From Albula goreensis (taxonomy: Eukaryota; Chordata; Actinopteri; Albuliformes; Albulidae): a DNA stretch of 64,000 nt. The stretch spans positions 36,130,534-36,194,533 of the forward strand of contig CM040741.1 of assembly GCA_022829145.1 (NCBI GenBank). The letters are read 5' to 3'. Position numbers and translations under genes: made by a program. Shown here one piece after another: positions 50,331 to 63,509 of the stretch; the first letter of the stretch is position 1; each line of letters opens with the position of its first letter. The notes under the pieces are model-generated. The model was not told the DNA's origin and made no database searches. It was given only the letters and a program-made list of their open reading frames with translations.

Positions 50331-51719
50331 CCATCCCCAGATCACAAACATGATCCGCTCTTAAGTCTGCCTTTAATTCAAATTTGTATGTAAGTTGGAG
50401 CAGGTACATATGGTTCATATTTATCGTCAGTTGGTCAAATGTTTGTCGTAGTATATAGTATATATTTTACCTTTCTACGCATGTAAAACACTTCAGAAAC
50501 ACTGGTGGGCTCAAGTCAACAAACCACCGAAGCTGCAGAATATACTCAAAGTTACAAAGTAGTGTGTGCATTCATTTTTACGAACCATTGTATTTCACTC
50601 GAATTTTTAATTTAATAGGCTTTATGGTGGCCCTTTCTCAAGAAGGAGTTTCTTCTTTAATTACTGTCAGTAATTAAATGAAGTTCTGCTCACTGTGACT
50701 CCTGGTCGTCCATGGGGGATGGATTTCTGTACCCATTTCTGAGACTCCTGACACATGATTCAATTATGCTGTGATTCTACATTTTGAATCCTATTTTTAC
50801 AAAAGGGCACCTTAAGAAATGGATGGAAAATTACTCCCTTTGAATTGTGTCATACTAAAGAGATCGCTAAAACAACTATTGTGACCAGATTCTCTCAAGA
50901 GAGTCTTAAAGCAATCTCCCTTAGTTTGACAGTGATTAGTTTTTTTTTACCTCGTCTTTCCCAAAGTTTTTTTTTTCCGAGAGCTTAATGTTTGGACTTC
51001 AGATTTTTGCCTTACAACAGTACAAGAGAAATTGCAACAACCCAAAGACATGTGTCACGTCACTCTTCTCACTAATGACTTCTGCCACTGCAGCAAATGA
51101 TGCTTTCAGTCAGATGAATGGTGGTAAGTGATGCCTTCTGCTGGGACAATGGACCTGATTCAGTAGCCTACAAAGCATTTAACCAGAACAGAACGCATAC
51201 AGAATCAATAACACAATCAAAGTAGAGCTATGCTTTCAACCTCCGTACACTGTTTTAAGTATAATTTCTGCTGGATCAATTTAATGCTGGTGACCCTGTT
51301 AACTTGTAATATGTATCACAATCCACACCTTTTTATTTTTTAATTATTTTACAAATTTTGTTGTATTTCAACATTTATGAATGTATTAAAATGATTTTCA
51401 CAAATACATGAAACGTAAAAAGTGTAAATCATTCAACAACATCAACAAGCAAGTGAACAGTGGTTTGAATTGATTACTGATCAAACCTGAGGTGATGAAG
51501 AAGTGAATGAATGAGCTTTCTAGCTTCTTTCTTATTAGTCAAACTTTTACTAACACTGTAAACTAGCAGTAGCTGCTTTCTTTCCCACAGTCTCTTTGAA
51601 TGACTGCCTGGCCAGAGTAACTAGTAACCAGAAAGCTCATCACTGAGAGAGACAGGCTTTTTGAGTGCAAGAAATACATGACACCACCTGAAGCGGTAAC
51701 ATCAAAAATAACATCAATG

Positions 51720-52975
51720 CTAAATATAGCTGCAAGTAGCAAACAGGGGGCCAAGCAATCCGGCAGGGCACAGTCGCCTTGGTAACTTGATCTGATCATG
51801 TTAAAAGCATGGCTGTAAGCACTGATAGGAAGTTTTATGCCAGTTGACCAAAGATAGTAACTGAGATATGAGCTCACATCTTGTTTGGGTCATTTGCCTT
51901 TGATTTGGTTGCAATGGATGAATGTTTTTGACAATCAAAAATGCATCAGAAAACTTTTCTGAGGATTGTTCAGAAGATGATCTGAGCTAGGTTTGGTGAA
52001 GATTGGATAAAATATGTTGCCGTTGAAATGTTTTTAAACATTTTGATCAAGTCCAATATGGCAGCCACATCAAATTAAGTTGGGATAACAGGTTGTCATG
52101 TCTCAGCTTTAGGATTTACCAAAGCATCACCATACATAAGAATCACTTTAATAAGGCGAACACAACAATAGTTATTAGGGAGAACATGTTTTTGCTTATT
52201 GCAGTGCCCCCCAGAGGTCAAATGGCACCAAATTTTTGAGTCCATGTACCAAGGTTTATACTGATACATCAATGCATTGCTGAGCCGTGACTTCACTTCC
52301 TGTTTGCGGCTTCACCACTGATTTCAATTGGCTGTAACAGACAAACAGTTTTGAAAATCAAAAATCCATCTGATAATGTTTATGGGGCTTGGTCTGAAGA
52401 TTATCTGTGCCAAATTTGGTGAACATTGGACAAAATCTGTGGCCTTTGAAATATTTTTTACACCTTTCGATAAAATCTAATTTGGCAGCCGCATTAATTA
52501 GGTTGACATGACAAGTTGCAATGTCTCAGCCTTGAGATCTCACAAGATATCAGGAAACACAGGATTGACTTCTTTAAGGCAAATACATCAACTGTTAGTA
52601 ACCAAAATGCATTTTTTTCTTATTGCAGCATCCCCCCAACATTTTTTGGACATCTGCAGAATAGGGTTCCGAGTCCACATACCAAGTTTGGTGTCAATAC
52701 ATCAAAGAGTTAATGAAGATCATTTGTGCCAACTTTTTCATAAAATCCAATATGGTGGAAAATCCATGGGGGTCACGGGGTGCGTTGAACTCGGCTTGAT
52801 CCAAGGAATCCAAATGAACATCATTTTTGAAAATTAGGCATTCAAAAGTTACGTGCATAAACACACCTCCAACTTTGACCCCTTGGTGGTGCTAGAGTGC
52901 TCAAGGCAGAGACATGAAAACTTAGTGAAAAGAATCAGGCAGCCATGGTCATGCTGCATCGCTATTGTCACATGC
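51720..52975. repeat. Noncoding fish interspersed repeat with two internal units of about 420 bp
   Basis: The segment opens with tatagctgcaagtagcaaac and gggggccaagcaatc, which I recognise as the start of an abundant noncoding fish repeat. It holds two diverged direct units offset by about 420 bp, roughly 51903-52323 and 52324-52745. Shared landmarks are aatcaaaaat-catc, tttggtgaa-attgga, aaaat-tgttgcc/tggcc, cttattgcagtgcccccc / cttattgcagcatccccc and gt-aatacatcaa. There is no reading frame. The repeat class is not known to me. Confidence 0.7.
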
Positions 52976-53789
52976 TTTAGGTCTATTTATGTGAACAAAA
53001 TAAATTAATTAATAATGCATTGATTGGTCATATCTTTTCATTTAATGTACCATTTATTTATTGCCCAAAACAACATTGATCATTAATGACACTGTGATAA
53101 ACTCTGTAATGTGCCCTAAATGTGTATATGCATGGGTACGCACATTATTTCTGTTATGTAATTCAATAACCATGAATCTGTATATCTACAAAGTCACTGG
53201 CAGAACGTTGCATACACAAAATACTATTTTACTATACTATCACATTTAGTTATGGTACATAAATTGAAGAACTTCAGCGACTAACTAATCTGTTCAGTGT
53301 GAATAAATAGCCTAAAATATATATAACTTTGGCAAGTTATTGAAACTTTCATGCTGGATAAGCTTAGACAACCAGTTTAAGCATGTCTGACCAGCAACAG
53401 GTAGGGTATAATTTTCAACATGGAAAGTTAACATCAATACTCCTTTCTCGAAAAGGCAAGTGCCAGACATTTTTCCTCCACATGGTGGTAGAACATACAT
53501 ATCAAAGAACGTCATATATATACAATGTAACCTTGCACCTTAATTACGCAGTACAGCAAAGCAAGGAAAAATAAAACAGATAGTAAAAAAACATACAGAT
53601 ACATTATTATTCTCTTCTATATTCATGTCCATGATAATACACACAATTGTACCCGATTCCTGTGTCTTGGTTGTCCGTGGTGGGTGGATCCAGTGGATTA
53701 GCTGGGTGTGTAGTTTCGCCAGTAACTGCCTATAGCGTTGCACCCTTGGGCTCTGTCTACAATTATTTCAACCAACACTTCCTTCCGGC
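52976..53789. other. Noncoding sequence, no gene recognised
   Basis: AT-rich unique sequence between two repeats. Nothing else is seen. Confidence 0.5.
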
Positions 53790-56312
53790 ATAGTGGTAGC
53801 ATGAGTGGCAGCGTCGTCGCACCACTACTCACTCACTCAAAAACAAGGGAGTGCATTGAGGGAGGCCAGTGCTCTCACTTCTACCCTTTTCACCTCCCCT
53901 TGTCTTCACTGCCCTGCTATGTGCCTATACCCCATCCCTGTTCTCTGCTCTCTCGCAAACAGAAGGTGCTTCCATCACAGAAGGTGCACAGGGCCACAGC
54001 GATGAAATCTCTCCAACCTCCTCTACCCAGCGGTGATCCCTCTTGACTGCCTCACTGTGGCAGTCCGGGGGTTATTGAACTGCCAGTCTGACACATGGAA
54101 GGCTGACTTCATTTCAGCTTACACCTCCCTCCTCCCTCTCAACTTCCTCGCCCTTGCAGTGACATGAACCACAGTGGAGAACACAGCTGCTCCTGCAACC
54201 CTCTCCTCTTTCTTCTCCTTCTCCCACACCCCAAGTTTGTTCCCTGTTACCCTCCTCCCTTGCATCTACAGCCCTTGCTTCTTTCCTTTCTCTTGATTCA
54301 TTTTCTAACCTCTATAAAGACTCTGCCTTTTCCTCTCTCCTCTCCTCCCTCTCTTCAGCTCTTGAATCACTGTCCTCTTATTTCCAAGCCTGTACATTCC
54401 TCCCTTTCTAGCCTATGGATGACTGATGTCCTCTGCATCAACAGGGCCAAGCTTCAGGCAGCTGTGGGGAGGTGGAGGAAATCCAGGGCTGCATCTGATC
54501 TAACAACCTACCAGTCTCTCCTTGCCTCCTTCACCTCTTCTATTACTCTCGCTAAGGCTAATTTCAATCAATCTGTTTCAGAAATCCTCTAATCCTTGTC
54601 AGATATTCACCCTTATTTCCTCTCTCTTCAGCCCCCTCCTCCCCAACATCAGTCCTTTCTCTGTTGATGACTTTGCATCTTACTTTGATGGAAAGATTGA
54701 AGACATCCACAACTCCTTCAGGTCTTCCTCTCCTCTTCATCCACCCTCTCTCCCTACACCCTCTTTGTCTCTCTCCACTTTCTTCCCTCCTACAGATGCT
54801 GATGTTTCTAAGCTACTGTCTTCTCACCACCCTACCACCTGTGCTCTTAATCCCATCCCTTCATCTCTCCTCCAGTTTATTACTCCAGCCATCCTCCCAT
54901 TCACCACCTACCTTGTAAACTCTTCCTTGTTCATGGGCTGCTTCCTTTCTTCCTTCAAGCGGGCTCACAACACCCCACAACTGAGGAAACCCACCATGGA
55001 CCCCTCTGTCATCCAAAACTACCACCCTGTATCCTTACTTCCTTTCCTTTCCAAAACTCTCAAACATGCTGTTAATAATAAACTGTCCTGTTTCTTTTCC
55101 CAGAATAACATGCTGGACTCCCACCATTCTGCCTTCAGACTGGGCCACTCCACCAAGACAACTCTCCTTTCGGTCAGTGAATCCCTTCATGCTGCTTAGG
55201 CATCCTCTCTTTCCTTGGTCCTGAATCTCCTGGACCTTTCAGCAGCCTTCAACATGGTTGAGCATTCTATCCTTCTGTCCAGATTGCCTGAGGCAGTATC
55301 AGCATCCATCCACTTGCTTCAGGAGTTCCCCAGGGCTCAGTCCTTGGCCCATTTCTCTTCTCTCTTTACACCCTTTTCCCTTAGTCATGTCATCTCTGTC
55401 TATGGTCTGCCTTATCATTGCTATGCTCATGACAATCAACTGTTTTTCTCATTCTCTCCATCTGACACAGGTCTCCACTTGTTTCTTTGCTTGTCTGCAG
55501 GACATCCAGAGCTGGATGGACATCCACCATGTTGTATAGATCCTTCCTCAAACATCATAAGAATCTGCCTTTTCAACACCTATTCCATGCAGCTGCTTAA
55601 TCAAAGTGATTCTACTCTCCCACCTGGACTACTGCAACTCCCTCCTTGCTGGTCTACCAGCCAGCTACTACTATCAGACCTTTGCAGCTCATTCAGAATG
55701 CTGATGCTTGCCTGGCCTTACAACCTGCCCAGACACTCCTGCGTCACCCCCCTCCTCACCTACCTCCACTGGCTACCTGTAAAGGCCCGCATCATATTTA
55801 AAACTTGCTCACCTACCAGGCTGTCAAGGAGACGGGCCCATCCTATCTCCAAAAGATCATCAGACCCTACACGCCTGCCTGATGGCCCCGGTCAGTGTCA
55901 TCAGCACGTCTCATGCCTTCTCCTCTTCATGCTTGGACTGCCCAGAACAGCTGCTGTCTGTTCTGCCTCCCTGCTGGCGGAATGACCTTCAGAGGTCAGA
56001 ACAGCAGAACAGTAGTCTGTTCACCTTCAAGTGCAGACTGAAGACTCACCTCTTTAGAATGTACCTCTCCTCTATCTCCTCTAGTAAGCCACTGTCCTAA
56101 TAGTACTAGTTTACGCTGCGGTTTGTATGATTGTTTTTACTGTTGTTACCAATTTTTTCTTTTGTTGTTCCTCAAGGGGTTTATGCAATCCCTTTTGACA
56201 CTTGGGACTAACACCCCACTTTTAGCACTCTCATTCCTGACAATGCACTTGAGTTGTAAGTCCCACTAGATAATAGTGTCTGCAATGCCTCTAATGTAAT
56301 GTAATGTGATGA
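53790..56312 (+). mobile_element. L2-clade LINE, internally deleted and inactive
   Basis: The start is uncertain. The endonuclease begins near 54070 (LLNCQS then KADFISAYTSLL), but most of that domain is missing and the sequence jumps near 54225 to the linker (RWRKSRAASDLTTYQSLLAS). Reverse transcriptase follows: NYHPVSLLPFLSKTLKHAV, SAFRLGHSTKTTLLSV, then a stop at about 55197, then LLDLSAAFNMVEHSILLSRL. A gap of about 45 residues precedes the region corresponding to the GVPQGSVLGP motif, which is mutated. The catalytic YADD reads YAHD (near 55428), so it cannot be active. Another gap removes the thumb-proximal part before LPPGLLQLP and the PRHSCVTPLL-TYLHWLPVKARI block. The 3' tail is ttgtaagtcccactagataa then repeated gtaat units. 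Full-length copies are larger, so deletions are extensive. Confidence 0.88.
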
Positions 56313-56815
56313 AAAGTACTGGTGGATCTTTGATGTCATGTGGCTGTTGAATATTCCTGTGATCAAGATCAAAGGCAACATGAACTCAACCAAGTACCAG
56401 GCCTTTATGATTTGATGGGTTCCTCCGCCAGCAGGCTGAGATATGACCTCAGATGGATCTTACAGCATGTCAATGACCCCAAACACAACTAAAAAAACAA
56501 CATATGGTTGAGTGAAAGCAATCTCAAAACCTTCCAATGGCCATCTCAGTCTCCAGATTCAATCCTGTAACAAAACAACAATTTTTATACCCAGTTGATA
56601 ATTCTCATCCCTATGGTTTTGACGGGAAAAAACCCATGTGTTAAACATGTTTTTGTTTTAGTTTTTTTTTTTGTTAGTTTTTTTGACAAATTGCCTTTTC
56701 TATATCACTCCTAAAATATAATCTGAATCCATGTTGTTTATTTTGTGTCTTTTTTTTCCAGTTTTCATCAATGGTGCCAATAATGTCTGAGCCCGCTGTG
56801 TGAACATAGTCTTAC
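56313..56815 (+). mobile_element. Tc1-like transposon fragment (3' half, deleted)
   Basis: The sequence starts inside the transposase (ctggtggatctttgatgtca) directly after the L2 tail. It contains a segment corresponding to the catalytic region (gtcaatgaccccaaacacaa, then tggccatctcagtctccaga, the SQSPD motif). The part between that motif and the 3' terminal repeat is largely replaced by T-rich sequence. The end near 56775-56810 carries the family's ggtgccaataatg terminal motif. It is the same or a sister family to the minus-strand copy at 9605-11060. The copy is inactive. Confidence 0.75.
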
Positions 56816-57575
56816 AGTTTTACAGGGTGAATGGCATCGATTTTATCCTATATAATTTCCCATCATGAACTAAAACCATACTGAACACTCAGGCTCCATC
56901 CACTCAGCCTTGAAACAATTGAGATGCAGAGCGAAAGTAGAACCCTGTTCAATTTCCACATTTAAAATGTATTTGTGTTCTTTTTTAAAATGACCTTTCA
57001 AAATACACATTTCCAGAATTCATTACCATTTTGTATAGATCTGTCTTTTTATCTTCAGAAGATATGAATTCCTTCACTCCCATTCGATGCCCCCACAGGG
57101 AGTCTTTCCTCAAGGCCATTTGTGAAATGTAGAAAGTGCTGACTGGTAGACATGTTTATTGAAACTGAGAAAACTAGGCCGTCCATCTGCTTGCCAAGAA
57201 GGTTCATTAAATACACTAGAGTATTTATAAAGGTCCACTCAATAGGTCTATTTCACTGCACCACATTTTTGGACTTCCCTTGCCCTTAAATGTCATTTAG
57301 TTGCATCAAGTGCATTTTCCTATATATGGATTCGCGGCTAGAGTTGGATTTGATCCCAGCAGATGTGCAAGTAATCAGCATGTGTGCATGCTTCTTCTGG
57401 AGCCAGATTACTTTAGCCATATGTGCTAATGCCTGACGCATGTGATTGTAGTCCCACAAATATACACTCCATTCCTCATTTTATAGTTTCCCATGTTGCA
57501 GATTGTAGGATTGTTGAGAGTGATATAAACAGGACAACTAACATTTCATAAAATCATTTTCAAATGTAATATGCC

Positions 57576-57579
<4 letters not shown>
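56816..57579. other. Noncoding sequence, no gene recognised
   Basis: AT-rich unique sequence leading to a microsatellite. Nothing further is seen. Confidence 0.5.

Positions 57580-57672
<93 letters not shown>
57580..57672. repeat. (GT)n microsatellite, about 46 units
   Basis: An uninterrupted GT dinucleotide array of about 92 bases, the longest simple repeat in the window. Its purity suggests ongoing length variation between individuals. Confidence 0.97.
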
Positions 57673-60600
57673 TTATGTGGCTTGGGATCTTGAATCCAGG
57701 TGGGTAACACTGTTGTTTGAAAAAGAGTAATAAAACTGTCACCACACCTTATAAAGCCATTTGTCCAGCTTGTTTTCTATCCTTTCTTTAATCTCTTCCT
57801 AGCACAAGAGTCACTTGTACAACTATGGCAAAATTAAAATGTATGCCAATTGGTTAGTAACAGCATCAAGTAATACAAAGAAATGTAAGTATCAGTAAAT
57901 ATTTACACTGAAATATTTGATGAGATGGGTTCAGCTTCATGGGTTCAGCTTCAAGTCAATGTCATATAAACCTAATGCATATTCATGATATTTTGATTTC
58001 AAATACATGCCACATTGGCAAGTAAAGGAATATTAACGGAGCTACATTATATTTGTTATCAGGACATCTATGTAGAGTCCCTAGCAAACAACTCTACCAT
58101 AGTGCACAAGCTCACCCTGGCATCACCAGTGAGTGAGTGTTTTGAACAATCCAACTGCTTAAGACCGCCCATGTGCACAACAGTGCACCAATACTCTAGC
58201 GTGCAGAACGCTGGCAAGAAACTTTTGCTTCAGGCCTGTGCTTCTTTTCGGAGGCGAGCTAGCTACAGCTAATTAACTTCATTATGTCTTCCACAAGCAG
58301 GAATTTAACTTTCTTAACCGAGATCTATGCATGCGATCTCCACAACGACCAACACGCTATGTACCATTTTCCTCCAGCCACACTAGCTGTGTGAATTTGG
58401 AACAGTTAGCGACACGTGCGCATACAGATGGGAACGCGCGCTTGTTCACACCACACACACACACACACACACACACACGCTTTCCTTAGTCTCTAAGGCT
58501 TAGAGTGATAGAAACGGTCTATTTCTCTGTTTAATGAATATATTTTATTAAATGTTGTGTGTGTTGATGTCATAAGAACATGAGCCAGAGTCAAACCAAT
58601 CTGAACGTAATGCTTTCAACCGTTATGAATTAATAGTTGCTGTATCTTTAATTATAGATAAGAGTGTCAATAATTATAGTTCATAATTATTAAAATGAGA
58701 CTGATTAATTAATGAAATGAGACTGATTTCCACGTGAGTCTACTAGGGGTAAAACCTTGGCACACTTATGTTCATTTAGAATATTAATATTACTTTGTGT
58801 CGCTGTATTAGAATCCATTGCTTTATCCTCATATCATCTGGCGCCCCATGTAATTCATAGAAAGGCCATTTCTCATATGTTTGGCATGCCCCTTTTCAGA
58901 ATATAGATAATATTAATTGTTCTATACATAAATGGTACCACTGGTGCGGAATAAAATAATAAATCCCAACATAACTGGTGCCACACGTGAGGCTTAAATA
59001 ATTCCTACATCTAGCAATCACATCATGCAAACAATATCCTGAATATTTACAGATAAACCTCTACGCAAAGGCAGAAAAGGCTTTTTATTTCTAAATCTTT
59101 TTTCTCTAATTCCTTTTTTCGCTGCCATGTGATGCCATCAGCTACAGGCATTTTTAATGTTTAATAAATTAGTTTGAAATATTAACACAATTGTTCAGCT
59201 AATGAGAGAGCATGTCCCATTTTATCATTACAGTAATATTTTATACAGAAATTTTCATGAGTCCAGTACATTGTTTATTCGTATTGGTTGCCCTTAAGTT
59301 TAGTAACTTATGTTGCTTCATTGATGTAACTTAGTCATGCACCATAGTTAATGATTTCAATACTTCAATCCAAATTCTCACGTTATTATACCTTATTCAC
59401 ATTCAGATAGACAGAACTGCATATCCACACTTGGTACTGACAGTCAATGAAGTGCTGCAACTTCAGTTGACACCAGTAGAGGGCACTGCACAGCAAATAA
59501 ACTGTTCTGAAAATGAAATGGGGAATATAGCAGGCATGGATTTGACAATGAACAATGCTTTAGTACTTCATATCACTGAATGACAGGACAGCATACAATA
59601 ATTTTCACTAATATATTCTAATAATACTAATATATTCAGAGCACAAACCCTTCCCAACCACAGGAAACACAACAGTCTTTAAGCTTTTGTTAATAGTTTT
59701 ATTTTTCCAAAATGAATAAAAGAACCTGACATGAACAAAAAAATCAGCTTGATTTCCATTTGTATTCCACAAGAGTAAATATTTTACCCATCAATGAGCA
59801 CAAATGAAAACACAAAGGAATAATTCACAGGGAAGCATAGATATCTTACTACAAAATATTCATCTTTTAAGAACTCTTAAAATATCAAAGCAGAAGAATA
59901 ATTTTCACAGATGTAATTATGTGGATTTTTAAAAACGTTTTTAATTTACCATATGAATATATTTCTTCATGCGATAATGGAAAATCTGAGAAAAATATTT
60001 ATTTCTGATACAATGTTTTGCTATGGAACAGAAAGCAAGCATAAACGCTCAAGCCAAAGGCTCTCTCTTATTGTTTTTGTGTTGGAAATAGTGATTTTTA
60101 CAGTCAGCTTTTGATTCAGAGGTTACGTTTACAGCAGTCTTGTTTTCCAGATCAGTCACCTTTGGTTAGGTCTCATAACAGTGCAATGGCTACCAGCACC
60201 AGGGAATAGTTGGAATTGAGAGTTTTGTCCATGAAAACAGACAATACGCACAAATTAACATCAAATTAAAACTGATAATCTCCAACACAATCTATAAACT
60301 TAAAATGCTCACACTTCTTTTTCAAAATCCCATGTAACGTGTTTCATTTACTTGTAACAGAGGAAGACAGCAGCGCCATCAGTCTCCTTTATCCATGTTG
60401 TTGAAGGCAAGAAATGGTACACTGCACCATATTCACTGTAGGAACTTTAGAAGCTTTTCTATCCCCGGTTTTCCCTTCAAAAAATATCTGAGTTACGCCT
60501 CTCTACACCAAGGGAAGACTGTTTAATTCACCACATCAGACATGCGACTAGTGTCAATAATATTAAATATGGCCTTACATTTAGGAAAACCCTTTCCCTG

Positions 60601-63376
60601 GATTTTCGTTTGAGCATGGCTCTTTAAGCACCTATTAAAGTCCAGAACAAGCTTATGAGAGTAGCAGCGCCTCCTGATAGCAAAAATATGCTGAAGCTAT
60701 GTTATTGGACGGTTAAAAATGTGCGGTCAATCATTTACCCATAAATCACTTTAGGCTGCTTTCAGTCAACACTGTATCCTTACCTTTGGACTTATGAATC
60801 AACAAACGTGTTTTTCTCTTTCTTTAAAAACAGTTTGGCAAGTTAACTTTGGTGATCGCTAAACTGGTCATACTGTTTAGAAAGCAAAAAAAAAAACAAC
60901 ATTTAATCATAAATTAAAGTTTAAGGACAAATATTGATTGAATCATTGCCTGTATTTGTGAGCCACTAATTAACAACAATTCTAAATGTTTAAAACATTG
61001 TTCACCCACCATTATTGTGGGTTCAAAATGGCACGACTAGGAAATGGCATCCCAACATAATAACAAGAAATAACTCATTGTCAAACATCTTCCACAACTT
61101 GGCACAAGCTATATTGCATTTATGAGTTATTTACACATTAGGTATTTACCATTAAGTATATTCTATGCACATACTTTACATAAGTCATTGTTAAAATATA
61201 TTTCAATTATAATTACTCAGCCATGCTGAATGTGAAATATGTTAAGATATACAGAAATATTCCAGCATTATTATCAATGATAAGTTACAAGTTACACAAA
61301 AAAAAGTTGTAAGTACATTTGTATAATTAAAAAAATGGTGAAATATCTAAAATTAAATGGGAATAACACAGTGTTATATCATGCTGACTCTGGAAGCTTC
61401 TTTTAAAAATACTAGATATTACAAATGGATACAACTGAGCATTTAACAAGAACAGAAAAAAAAATATTTTTCTTCACCTCCTTAGTTCTGTCTTCCATCA
61501 AATGTTTGCAGTTATGTTCTAAACACATGCTTTAACATGTTTATAGCTTGTTTTAACAATGCAGCTCCAAATGATCCGCACTGTTTCCAAACTGTTCAAG
61601 TTTCATAGTACATTCATAGTATCGATAAGACTCCATGGAGAATCATGTCTAAACAGAAAAATATATGCATATGCAGCTTATGTATTGGGGCAACAGCACG
61701 TTAGTGACACGTTTTGCTGCATAAAGAGATATGTAAAAATCTATGCTCTTTAAATCACCCTGAGTGAGAGTGTCAGACAATAAAACTAACAATCACTGTT
61801 AGTACTACTTGGATCAACCTATTGTCTCTAGTCCGGCACTGCATGGAAAAATACTTTTGCAGGGACTGGTATGTGTGGCAAGGTTTGTGCATTCACCCGT
61901 TGTGTGTTGGCACACTACTTGGCAACACCAGAGATCTCCCACAAGACAACAAGCTAATGTCTAAATAAGGTCACATCCCCATGTAGTGGGACACATGACA
62001 CTGCACTGCTGGGTGCAGACAAGGAAGGACTTTGTGGGACAAGGACGGACTGCTGGTGTCAGTGTGGGGGCTGGACAATCTCCCGCCAGTTTCCCATTGA
62101 AAAGTTGCAGCCCCTTTTTTTCCAACAAACAAATAATAAAAAATGTCAAAAAAAATGTCAAAGCAGTTCAGATTATTACCAGATGCTTTCCAAATAGGCC
62201 CTATCCCTTGCTCAGAAAATATTTTTTTATCTCTCTGATAGTTTTTCCTCCCAATGTAGTTTTGTTTGGCTAGCTATTGTTAAATAAGACATGTGACTTT
62301 AAAAACAAATGAAGGAGCCTGTTGTTGAGCCAGGATATTACTGGCTAGAAGGTCTATGGTGCAAAGCTAGAGAGTGGGGATCAAGAACAAAAAGTGGTCT
62401 GCTTGTTTCTATGTACCGCACAGATTTCTTGCACGATCTCCAATATAAACAGTCACCATGCCAAAACAACACGACTTCAAACTCTTTGGATCTGAACCTG
62501 AATCCAAACTCGAAAGTAGACACTGGTGACTGACCGCTTCTCTCCTTTCCCCTAGATGCGCTAAAAATAAGCCTCAGGGTTAAGAAGTAGTGATGCTGGC
62601 AACACAGCTACGAGAAAGCACTGGCACTGAAGAAGTGTACTGGCCAGTCAGTAACAGAATACTGTTGGATTTGGATAAATCGTGGATTTGAATTTGGCTT
62701 CAATTTGACATACAAGAACTAGCATTATCAATGGTATCAACTCAGCGTAAACCTCTACTGTTCTAAAACATCAATGAGTAGATCAAACTCACAGGAAAGA
62801 AAAACTATAATTATGGGACTATTTATAAGTGGATTAATTCACTTTATTTATGTGTTGGTTAAAGAGCTATCCTGATGTCACTAAAATTAGCAGCTAACCA
62901 TACATCTGTGGTCAGTGTGACAGTTTACAGTTGCTCAAGGAAGTTATCCCATCGATGTGTAGTTTGAGCAAGATTACAAATTCACTGTTCAGAAATGTGG
63001 TAAAACATTTGAAATAAAAGGAAGTTACTGAAAATTAATTTTCACTAAATTTCTAAACAAGGGAATCATTTCCAAGCACAAAGTGCACAAAGAAGAGTTT
63101 CAAATGCTTATTGCTGTCTTTAGATTATCAGGTCTATCCTTGAAACGAATTAGCTTTTCCAACAACAACTTTCATCACAACATTTATTGTAATGAAAATG
63201 TCCATCTCGTAGAAAGGCTGGCTTGTATCATCAAATGAAGGAAGTGACACTAGATTTACAGAATGCTAAATGCTATTTAACTCTGCATATGAGTGCTGGA
63301 CCAGAGTTCTTGTTTCAGTTTCATTATTCATCAATTCTTTGACAACACCTATTTAGAATATCCTTATAGAACCATT
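57673..63376. other. AT-rich noncoding sequence, no gene recognised
   Basis: About 5.7 kb. It includes a CA tract at 58451-58478 and short inverted or direct repeats of TAATT type near 58660-58730. No reading frame with a domain is present. The segment 59690-60870 has several T-rich and A-rich tracts that could be part of a 3' untranslated region on the minus strand, but no stop, coding exon or clear polyadenylation site supports this. Confidence 0.5.
58451..58478. repeat. (CA)n microsatellite
   Basis: Uninterrupted CA dinucleotide tract of about 28 bases. Confidence 0.93.
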
Positions 63377-63509
63377 GGGCCGGTTTCTTGGATATGGTTT
63401 ATGCCTAACATTTGTAGTTGAATAATCCCAGACTAAAAAATGCTTTCAATAGAGACTTCATTTCTTTTTGTACAGGACGAAGCTTAATCCTTGTTTGAGA
63501 AACCAGCTC
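63377..63509. mobile_element. Short MITE, 133 bp
   Basis: The element starts gggccggtttcttggatatg and ends with the imperfect complement of the same sequence (atccttgtttgagaaaccag). It matches a widespread vertebrate repeat built on gggccggtttc ends with aagccta/taggctt segments. The core of about 65 bp is AT-rich and noncoding. A target-site duplication is not clear. The superfamily is uncertain. Confidence 0.7.

Larger units (their letters stand above)
47089..51720. other. Noncoding sequence, no gene supported
   Basis: AT-rich unique sequence with two islands listed separately (48230-48880 and 49840-50330) and a C-rich tract at 48515-48545. No domain-bearing frame is seen. Confidence 0.5.

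Noticed and set aside
49953-50351. 132-codon minus-strand frame in the CpG island
   Set aside because: No recognisable domain. The open frame is explained by GC content. Kept only as a CpG island.
53340-53420. Possible accagctt-type fish repeat
   Set aside because: Only a short similarity to a repeat motif; no ends or structure.
59690-60870. Possible 3' untranslated region on the minus strand
   Set aside because: T-rich and A-rich tracts and aataaa-like hexamers occur by chance in AT-rich DNA. No coding exon or stop supports it.
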